DNA from: Echria macrotheca
Lineage: Eukaryota; Ascomycota; Sordariomycetes; Sordariales; Schizotheciaceae
Assembly (NCBI GenBank): GCA_030411725.1
Contig: MU839852.1
Coordinates: 124,001 to 188,000, forward strand
DNA: 64,000 nt
Direction of reading: 5' to 3'
Notes under the pieces: generated by a model
Database searches by the model: none
Seen by the model: the letters and a program-made list of their open reading frames with translations, nothing else
What the model was told of the DNA's origin: nothing
Made by a program: the position numbers and the translations under genes
Shown here: positions 56,221 to 64,000 of the stretch, in pieces
Layout of the letters: each line of letters starts with the position of its first letter
Numbering within the stretch: position 1 is the stretch's first letter

Positions 56221-57231
56221 CTCCTCGGCGTGGCTGTAGCCCTCAATAACCTCAAAGTGCTTGCGCTTGCCGTCGCGATGGCGCTGGGACTTGAACTTCA
56301 ACAGAGGCCAGACCCAGTTGTTCTCAACCGCCCTGGAGTACCAGTTGCAGTCACCGCCTCGCAGGCGGTGGCGCAGTCTAGAGGGGTTCCTCGGCTCAAA
56401 GTCGGAGCAGGGGGACTCAGGGATGTCCCGTGTTCCCTCCGGCTGACCAATTCTCTCGCGGTAAACCCAGTGAGACTCAGCACCGCCTGTCCCCTCCACA
56501 GGCTCGCGCCGGAACCGTGCGCCAGCGAAGTTGGCGATGCGCCCCAGAAGACACTGGGGCCCCAAGGTGGCTTCCAGCAGCGGAATGCATTCGCCGGCCG
56601 TAAAGAGCTCGACAAAGTGCCGAATATGATCCTTCAGGGGTCCGACCGGCAAAAGAGACATAACTACGTCCCAGCTCGTCGCAAGCAAATTCAGATCGTG
56701 CTTAGCGTAATAGCTGAGCGCGAACTCAACACTGACCAGCCGCTCTCCGAAACTGTTGACAACGAAGCAGTCCGGGCAAGGGCCGTGAGGACCCGTGGCC
56801 TGGCAGACTTCAAGGCCAACCGGTAGCGGGTTTCCAGGGCTGTCACCAGATAGTCCCTCCTCCGTCACCAGACCGCCGGCAAGGTGAGTACTGGAAGTGA
56901 GGCCAAACTGCGGCCTGCCGAAGGGCAGACCCCAGGACGCCAGTCCAATACGGCTGGTGGACGTCATAGGATGACCGTTGCGGCAAAACACCTGAGCCGG
57001 TCCCTCGGTGTAGCAGCTGGCCTCAACACAGTAGCGTTCAGGGCCGCGCATCTCCGGGGTGATCAGCTGAGTGCTATTGCACTTGCCACAGGTCCAGCAC
57101 CACTTTAGGCCGGCCTCGCCGTCCTCGGACTTTCTCCAGTCCCGAGTCGCCCCCTCGCCAATCCAACGCCATGTCTTCGGGTATTGATAAACCGTCAGAT
57201 CCAAATCCGGGAAATAAGCCGTCGACTCCAT
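56221..57231 (-). CDS. Hypothetical protein with N-terminal Cys clusters
   Basis: 336 residues from ATG 57231, intronless, ending TAA-type stop near 56221. I do not recognise a family. The N-terminal part has a possible zinc-ribbon: LKWCWTCGKC (C-x2-C-x2-C), then RYCVEASC and QVFCRNGHP. A second pair lies in GPHGPCPDCFVVNSFGERL. The middle has helix-like stretches (LLATSWDVVMSLLPVGPLKDHI), and the C-terminus is basic (KFKSQRHRDGKRKHFE). No signal peptide or membrane segment. The composition and strong third-base G/C bias match the neighbouring genes, which argues it is real. Zn-binding is inference from Cys spacing. Confidence 0.65.
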
Positions 57232-58584
57232 TTCGTCGGTTTGCTGTTCTCGGGTTCTGAAGTATGAAGGTGGAGTGAGAATGTGTGTGAGTTGATGATG
57301 ATGATGAGTTAGGATTCAGAGTCGTGCCTGTTGGTTGGTTTTATAGTGTTTTGGCTCTGGAAGACGAGACTTGATATCAAGATACAAGTCTATTGTTGCC
57401 GAACAGTAGTCTTTTGAGCTGTGCCCGACGGCTCGGAGCCCAAAGCGCTTGTCCATGACTTCATTGTTGGGAAAGAAACAGAGCACAGGGTGCACTGAGA
57501 AGTCCTCGACAAAGAATCTAAATTCGTAGAGGAGATAATCAAATTGTTTTGGACGACAAACTCGATGCGTTAGAGGTAGGTAAGGTTAGGTAGTCTGCGG
57601 GACGGATTCACGGCTTTCGCCCTTCGGAGTAAAATCAGGCAAGCCGTTCATTGTTGCACCGTTGAGCAACGAGTAACGAGAGTTGAAGTCCACAAAGTAA
57701 TTGGTTGACAGCAGGAACATGATGAGACCCCGAGTGAGCAACAGCACAGAGTGGAACAACGTACCTATCAAGAAGACGCCGTTATCTCTTTGGGTTTGGT
57801 CTCTTTGGTTTTGACGAATAGTGACCACAGTGATATCAGGTTTTCCTGCAGTCCGGAACCAATCAGAATGCGCTTGTGTCTGTCGCATTCTGATAATTCC
57901 TGGTGATTTGCGCAGTTGTGCATGAGACCCCTTGTGACCACGACCTGCATCGCCAATATGTCAAAACCGCTTCTCTATTTGATCTCTCATAGCCGACACA
58001 TGCGCGTGGAATGTGTCCTGGGCTCGAGAGCCATGATTTCCTGACTCACTGGAAGCTGAATGGCAGTCTTGATTGACGCCGGGATGCATGCCCAGTTGCC
58101 CTGCCTCATTGGGCTGCAGTTTGTTTCGGCCAAAGGGGCGCAGCCTCGACAACATCTCTATGCAGTGACGGGAAATGCCGGCGGCATCAGGCTTCGACAA
58201 AGGGGTTTGTATGGGTGCCAAACCGGCCATCGTAATGTCTCAGGCTCGAAATAGGTGTCTTATTCGTGCGTCCAGCTGCAGAGGCCAAGGCAATCACAGC
58301 TTGTCAACCGCCCTGTTTCCTCGCCCAACCAGCAAATGTTGGTATGTTGAGCAGTTGTGTAAGACGCCTATATCGCCTGTCTCATTCTTGCCCAACGTTA
58401 TCGGTTGCCGGTGGGAAATCATGGCCGCAACTGTATTCATGTATATCAATCCAACCTCGATCCTCAAGCGTTTTCCTTTTGTGATCTGCTCCTCAACACT
58501 CTGCTCATCTTTTTGACCATATATCTCCTGAAAGCAGAATCATTACCTCTCCTCACCTCTTATTCTTTCACCATTCCACCCACC
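57232..58584. other. Intergenic, ~1.35 kb
   Basis: Divergent promoters of the orphan (-) and the coiled-coil gene (+). A short GAT microsatellite sits near 57295. Frames such as 57768-57956 (-) are not convincing. Confidence 0.5.
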
Positions 58585-60909
58585 ATGAGCCAAACAAGTA
58601 TTGAAAGCAGCAGTACCGCCGTGTCGGACACTGCTCCTCCTGTAGGGGCTATGTCGGGGTCGTCGCGCAAGTATACCGATGCTCCTCAGACAAGGCGAGA
58701 CCGGGGTCGTGCCGGCAATGGCGATCGCGACACCCGAGCTGCTCTTCGACAGCAACTCCAAGCTTTGGGGGAAACCAATCGCAGGTTGGACGAGGACAAA
58801 GCCGCCTTGGAAAACCAAATCTCGGCCCTCCGCAATACCAACGCCACGCTTTCGCAAGCCCAAGCGACTCAGACCGACCGAATCTCAGCGCTGGAGGCCG
58901 ACAAAGAAACTTTGCTCCAGGACAATGTATCGCTCAAGGAAACCATGCAAGCCAGACAGGAGGAGCTCGACACCGCTCGACAAGACGTCACCACCCTCCG
59001 CGACGAAAATGCAGTTCTCCTACACGACAAGTCCATCCTTGAACAACGGAATCAAGACCTCGAAAACATCCAGCAGTCTCTTCGTCAAGAGAACAAAGCC
59101 ATTGTCCAAGAGAAAGATGTGCTCGAGACCGACAACCGTGCTTTGGCGCAGAACAAAGCCGAACTGGAGAACCGGTGCAACGAGCTCCAGGACTCCTACG
59201 ACCGTGTCTGTGCGGAGAACACCCGGCTTCGGGCGGCCTTCGATGCCCAGCTCGAGAAGACTAGGGCCAAGACTGTGGAAAACGAAACTCTCTCAACCAA
59301 TATTGCAGGACTGGAGGAGCAGGTCAGCGTCGCCGACGCCGCCAAACGTGAAGCCGAGGCTGCAGTGCAAATCGCTCAAGCCGAGAACGAAAAGTTGGCC
59401 GGAGTCATCGAGGAACGCCAGCGGGAGTTGGAGCAAGTCCGCAGCCGGGTCGAGGAACTCGTCAGTCGAAATACCCTGCTCACGACCGAGAATGCGCGTC
59501 TCCGTGCGGAGAAGGAGGCGCTCGAGCTGGAGATCACACCCCTGCAGACCAAGAACGATGAGTTGGCAGAACAGAACTCAGTATTCCAGGACCGCATCGT
59601 AGGCCTTGAGTCGGACAACAAGAAGCTAGACGCGGCGCTCCAAGCCGCTCGCGCAAAGGTCGAGAGGCAGGAAGAGACGACATACGCCGCCATCAACGAT
59701 CTCGGCAAGGCCACCGGCGAGCGCGACGCCATGAAGCTGGAGCTAAGCAAGGAGAAGCACTCCCGCAAGGCCCTCCTGGCCTCGCTGCGCGACGAAAAAG
59801 CCAAGTCGTCGAACCTCGAAACCGACCTCAGCATCGCGCACGCCCAGCTCTCCGACACGCAGACCACCAACACGCAGCTCACCCAGACCGAGGTGGCGCT
59901 CCGGAACAAGATCTCCCAGATGCAAAACGCCATCACCGCCCTCAACGAGACCGCCGACAACTTCAAGACGGTCGAGCGCGATCTGCAATCCGAGATCTCG
60001 ACGCTGCAGGCCCATCTCAAGACGCGCGACGGACAGAAGAAGGACCTCCGCGCCGCGCTGAAGGGCGTCCAAAAGTCCCTGTCCGAATCCGCCGACCGCA
60101 TCGCGACACTGGAGAGCGAAGCCATCGCCCGCGACCACAAGGTCGACTCGCTCCGCCACCGGCTCGAGGAGGAGAAACGCCTACGGTCCGGCGTGACCCG
60201 CGACCTCCGCGCGCAGCGCGTCAAGCAAAAGGAGCTCGAGGCCGCCATCGACAACCTCCAGGAAACCAGCGGCGAGCGCATCGCCGAGGCCACCCGACAG
60301 GCCACCGCAGCGTCGGACAGGGCCGAGGACCTAGAGAACGAGATCCGCACGACCAAAACCGCCATGACCACACTCAAGACGCGCCTCAACGACGCCAAGC
60401 TCGAGCTCATCAAGCGCGACCGCCGTCTCGCCGCTGAGCAGGAGAAGCAGCGCGCGACCCGGTGCGACCTCGACGAGGCGAACCGCATGATCGACGAGCT
60501 CGACCCGGAGAAGCTGCACCGCCAGCTGAGCGACGAGAAGGCCGCGCGCGCGGCCGACGTCGCCCGGCTTCTAGAAGATATGGCCAACGAGCGGGCCAGG
60601 CTGACGACGACGAGGCTGGCGGCGGACCGGGAGGTTGAACACGACAACATGAACCGCGTCAACCGCGTCGTCGAGGAGACGGCTACCGACACACACGAGA
60701 ACTGCGTCGACAGGGCGCAGGTCAAGGTCGTGGTTAAGATGATCACCGAGCTGATCTCGCAGTGTGATGTAAGGCCCAAGGTCGCGCAGAAGTATGAGTA
60801 CCAGTATCCGCAGGATCTGGTCAGGCGTGCGGATGATGATAAGTGGGAGATCAAGTTTGTGAAGAGGTGCGCGGTGAAGACGGTGAAGCGGTGGTCGGGA
60901 TGGCCCTGA
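58585..60909 (+). CDS. Long coiled-coil protein
   Basis: 774 residues from ATG 58585 (CACCATGAG context); the frame is open earlier but without an ATG. After a Ser/Thr-rich start, residues ~45-690 are an almost uninterrupted coiled coil with heptads of Leu/Ile/Ala and many Glu, Gln, Arg and Asp (LRQQLQALGETNRRLDEDKA; LENRCNELQDSYDRVCAENT). There is hardly any Gly and few Pro. The last ~80 residues are different, with DNMNRVNRVVEETATDTHEN, a VVVKMITELISQC helix and KWEIKFVKRCAVKTVKRW. No motor, kinase or membrane domain is visible. It resembles generic SMC/myosin-tail-like proteins by composition only. It may be a cytoskeletal scaffold; a specific function cannot be assigned. Confidence 0.8.
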   Translation: MSQTSIESSSTAVSDTAPPVGAMSGSSRKYTDAPQTRRDRGRAGNGDRDTRAALRQQLQALGETNRRLDEDKAALENQISALRNTNATLSQAQATQTDRISALEADKETLLQDNVSLKETMQARQEELDTARQDVTTLRDENAVLLHDKSILEQRNQDLENIQQSLRQENKAIVQEKDVLETDNRALAQNKAELENRCNELQDSYDRVCAENTRLRAAFDAQLEKTRAKTVENETLSTNIAGLEEQVSVADAAKREAEAAVQIAQAENEKLAGVIEERQRELEQVRSRVEELVSRNTLLTTENARLRAEKEALELEITPLQTKNDELAEQNSVFQDRIVGLESDNKKLDAALQAARAKVERQEETTYAAINDLGKATGERDAMKLELSKEKHSRKALLASLRDEKAKSSNLETDLSIAHAQLSDTQTTNTQLTQTEVALRNKISQMQNAITALNETADNFKTVERDLQSEISTLQAHLKTRDGQKKDLRAALKGVQKSLSESADRIATLESEAIARDHKVDSLRHRLEEEKRLRSGVTRDLRAQRVKQKELEAAIDNLQETSGERIAEATRQATAASDRAEDLENEIRTTKTAMTTLKTRLNDAKLELIKRDRRLAAEQEKQRATRCDLDEANRMIDELDPEKLHRQLSDEKAARAADVARLLEDMANERARLTTTRLAADREVEHDNMNRVNRVVEETATDTHENCVDRAQVKVVVKMITELISQCDVRPKVAQKYEYQYPQDLVRRADDDKWEIKFVKRCAVKTVKRWSGWP

Positions 60910-61092
60910 CCTTGGCCGGTTGTTTGATTCGTTGTGGTTGATCAGATGTCAAGCTGGTTTGCACTCGTGTTGTTTCATGAGACGAACCTGGGTATGAAAT
61001 GCAGTTTTTTTTTGAGACTTTTTTTTTTTTCGTATCTCGGGTCCTTCATTAGGTCCTTGCCTCTCCGTGAAGCTCAAGCCCGGGCTGCATTT

Positions 61093-63747
61093 TCAAGGTT
61101 CCAAGTCGCTTATGATAAACGTAATTTCGGTTTTCCCCTCTGCATCGACAACGAAGGAGCGATCGCCTTGGAGTTTATACGGCACCATCTCACCCGGAGT
61201 GGGCAAAGCACCCAGCCCAAGCAACTTCTCCACGACGTCTTTCCGTCGATTCTCGGCCGCCATTCCTAAAGCAGTCCTCTGCTCGCCTGCCCCCTTCTGG
61301 GTAGTGGAAGCCTCCACCGCTGACAGGGCATCCACTCGCGAGCCGTGCTGAACCAAGAGCTCAACCATCTCCTTAGTCCCATACACGGCTGCGACATGCA
61401 GCGGAGCCAGTCCCTTTTGATCCCGGCTCTCCATGTCGGCCCCGGCTTTCAACAGGAACTCTGCCACTCTCAGGTTTCCGCCCTTCGCCGCCCTGTGAAG
61501 CGGTGCCGCCCCGAACCTGTCGACCTTGTCCACCTCGGCACCCTTCTTCAGCAGCCACGCAACAGCAGCCGGCTTCCCCTCCCACACTGCCCTCGCTAGG
61601 AGCGTCTGCCCACCCGTGGCGTCAGATTCATTATTGTGATTATTGTTATGGTTGCCGTTGATATCAGCTCCTGCCTCGAGCAGTGCATCCATCGTTTCGC
61701 CCAGTCCCCATTCCGCAGCCGAATAGAGGGCCATCTCCTTTGTGAACTTGACCGGGTCTTGCTGTGTCTGGAATAATATCAGCGGCGCCAGTATGCCCCG
61801 CCGTTGGTACCACATGGCGATCTGCAGCGCCGACATGTCGTCCGACGCGCGCGGGGTCTCGAGTGTGGCGCCGTGCGCCAGCAGGGCTCCGACGGCTCGG
61901 GCGTGGCCACGCTCGCAGGCGATGTGGAGCGCGTTGTCGCCTTGATTCGAGAGAGTTCCGGTCTTAGCACCGCCTCGCCCAAGTAGGACCTCGACCACCT
62001 CGCCAAAACCATGGCAGGAGGCGTGGTAGAGTGCTGTTTTCCCTTCACAGTCTTGGGCTTCGACGAGGACGGTCCCTGCTGCCAGTAGGATGTCGCACGC
62101 GTCGGCGTGACCAGAGATGGCAGCGAATATGAGCGGGGTTTTCCCGTTGGACGTGACGGCGTTTATCATTCCAGAAGTGCCGGCGTCTTGTTGCGCGAGG
62201 AGGAGGCCTATCACGGCGGAATTTCCGGCATGGCAGGCAAGATGGAGAGCGGACTGGCCCTTCGCGTTGAGGATGGACTGATCTGCGCCGTGAGAAAGGA
62301 GAATCCGCGTGACCTCAGTCCTGCCGTGCTGCGAGGCTACCATTAACGGGGTTAGGCCCTTGGAGTTGGGGGAGTTGATGTCGGCACTGGCGGTAGTGGT
62401 CAGAAGGAGGTTTACGATGCTTGCGTGCCCGCGGGATGAGGCCCAGAAGAGAGCGGTGGTATTATCTCCCGCGCCCCGGAGCCGCGGATCGGCACGCCAA
62501 GATAGGAGGAGCTGGACCATCCGCTCGTGTCCTGCGTACGCGGCGGCAGCCAGAGGCGGCAGGTCGGTACCGATGAGCTGGTTGAGGGCCCAGGCGAAGC
62601 CTCGTTGGAGGAAGATGAGCATGATTTCCTCCCGGCCCAGATACGCCGCAAGAGCAAGCGACGACTTCTTCGCGTTGGGTAGACATCCATATGGGTCGTG
62701 TGGGAGTCCCAGGGGGTCGTGCTTGAAGTCAAGAAGTGCACATACACGACTGACATCGTTAGTAGAGACGCTGTTATGCAGGTCGTGGAAGACGATGGTC
62801 GGTGTCACTTTCCGGGGCGTTGTGGCTGGCGCTGGCGTTGGCGCTCCCTGTGGCCTCTTCATGTTGCTGGTGGATGGTGGCGGACAGGTGGCTGCTTCGG
62901 CTTGAACTGCAGCAGGAATCTTCCCTTCTGATTGTCTGGGTGGCAATGTAGTTGTGTCTTTAGGGTTTGTCGCCATGCTGTCGAGGTCAGGAAAGGGCAT
63001 ATCCCGTCGTAGGATGCTATCCAGATCCAAGCGCTCAGGATCATTCGTCGCCTCTGGATGTGGTGCTGAGAATGATGAAGCGGACCAGCGACACTGCTTG
63101 GCTTTGGTAGCAGTCCGCTTCAGCGCGCTCAGACCGAGTGAATCTGATTGGAATTGACGACGTATGTCCTCCAATTTGGCCCTGACAGACACAAGTTAGC
63201 TAGGTAACTTACCTAGGGAGCTGCCACAAGTAGATAGAGACCTTACCTAGGCGGTAAGGGCTCTTGGGCGGAGATAGAAATCAGGTGCAACAGAAGGGAA
63301 TACGCACATTTGTATTGAATGGAGAACGAATGACAAGGCTGATCGCTGGTCTCTGATCCGTGTCATGTACTCAACCAAGTCAGATTCCACGAAAAGGAAT
63401 CGCATTCGAAGGGCCAGGGTCAACGTCTCTCCTTTGCCGAGCTTGTCCAGCTCCACGTTGAGCCGGGAGAATGTCTGGGCCATGTCGACAATTATGGCAT
63501 CAAGGCACTGCATGGCGTGATTGCGTGCGTCCTCTCCTGCCTCAGTTCTCAGGATATCTGTAGTCCGGAAGAGCGCCTGGAGCTGGCCGAGACCCGCTGT
63601 TGTCGCGTCAAATTCCGTTACCAAGCCCGACATAGTCTCTGGAGCCCGTTGAAACTTGTTCCGCAAGACTTTTAGATTGCTGCCAATCTTCCAAGACGCC
63701 GCCGCCAAGGAGAAAACGGCAGCTGTGATGGAGAGCGGATCTGACAT
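61093..63747 (-). CDS. Helo-like N-terminal domain plus ankyrin-repeat protein
   Basis: Exons 63308-63747 and 61093-63181 (126-nt intron) give 842 residues; joining restores HSIQMAKLEDIRRQF. The start MSDPLSITAAVFSLAAASWK, followed by a helical region (FDATTAGLGQLQALFRTTDI), is the fungal N-terminal Helo-like/STAND N-terminal type, usually a membrane-active or cell-death-associated effector. A low-complexity Pro/Thr linker follows. Then come at least ten ankyrin repeats (GLTPLMVASQHGRTEVTRIL, GQSALHLACHAGNSAV, GKTALYHASCHGFGEVV, GDNALHIACERGHARAV, APLHRAAKGGNLRVAEFLL, LAPLHVAAVYGTKEMVELL). One repeat carries an Asn/His run (NGNHNNNHNN). There is no NACHT/NB-ARC between them, so it is a shortened non-self-recognition-type protein, or a regulator. 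ATG 63747 is chosen because it matches the conserved start. Confidence 0.85.
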
Positions 63748-64000
63748 GATGCCGAGGTTGATATGGCTCGGTGAGCATTCGTGCAGGTCGAACTGGAAAC
63801 GCGAGAAGCACATGAGAAGACCTACCCGGGCCACCTATCGATTATATACCCCCTGGAACCCTGGCCGGCTGTGCGTCTTCAGGTACTGTTAATGGCGCTG
63901 CAGTCAAGCCACCTGAACAGTTGAGACCAACCACAACTCCGCATAACCGCCTAGCTCCCATCAGGATTGGCCTAGCGGCCCCCTTTTGGTTGCACGACAC

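Noticed and set aside
59376..60854. 492-codon minus-strand frame over the coiled-coil gene
   Set aside because: Ser/Arg-rich antisense shadow of Glu/Leu-rich codons.

Overview
The window is nuclear DNA of a filamentous ascomycete, most likely a plant-biomass-degrading Sordariomycete. The reasons are: short (mostly 46-90 nt) GT-AG introns with CTGAC/CTAAC branch sites; Zn(II)2Cys6, HET, 2EXR, NB-ARC/TPR and fungal-rhodopsin genes; secreted GH7-like and AA9 cellulolytic proteins; and a strong G/C bias at third codon positions. The order or family is my inference. Gene models were built by hand by joining open frames across canonical splice sites, so exon ends are predictions. I saw no rRNA or tRNA gene, CRISPR array or intact transposon.

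Layout. 1-3 kb: 5' part of an aberrant GH7-like secreted protein (-), a decayed or poorly modelled ORF (+), and a MARVEL membrane protein (-) with long homopolymers in an intron. 3-6.6 kb: a Zn2Cys6 regulator (-) and an SDR oxidoreductase (+) sharing a divergent promoter. 8-11 kb: large CorA-type transporter (+). 11.3-13.3 kb: secreted Cys-rich repeat protein (-). 15.2-17.2 kb: flavin monooxygenase (-). 19.6-21.2 kb: PTH11/rhodopsin-like 7TM protein (+). 21.6-22.6 kb: atypical C2H2-type protein with an in-frame TAG followed by coding-like sequence. 23.4-26.7 kb: the most unusual segment, a small gene that appears to be built of phase-0 microexons, many exactly 21 nt (one heptad each), with a tail-to-tail related copy on the other strand. 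27.6-28.8 kb: 2EXR protein. 29.7-33.7 kb: NLR-type protein (SesB-like hydrolase, NB-ARC, TPR) on -. 34.7-35.8 kb: CmcJ/AsaB/GA4-desaturase-like enzyme (-). 36.9-38.7 kb: second CorA-like protein (+). 39.6-41.7 kb: unknown membrane protein (+). 42.3-43.0 kb: guanylate kinase (+). 45.0-46.5 kb: mitochondrial PP2C phosphatase (-). 47.0-48.9 kb: PHO-4/Pho89 phosphate permease (-). 49.6-51.5 kb: HET protein (-). 51.7-52.5 kb: secreted CDA-fold deaminase (-). 54.4-55.4 kb: AA9 LPMO (-). 56.2-57.2 kb: Cys-rich orphan (-). 58.6-60.9 kb: long coiled-coil protein (+). 61.1-63.7 kb: Helo-like plus ankyrin protein (-).

Themes. Conserved housekeeping genes (guanylate kinase, PP2C, phosphate permease) sit among accessory genes. 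Three loci have architectures typical of fungal non-self recognition or regulated cell death: the NLR, the HET gene and the Helo-like/ankyrin gene. A secreted deaminase gene lies directly upstream of the HET gene on the same strand. The SDR with its divergent regulator, the FMO and the CmcJ-like enzyme are typical of secondary metabolism or detoxification, but they are scattered and do not form an obvious cluster.
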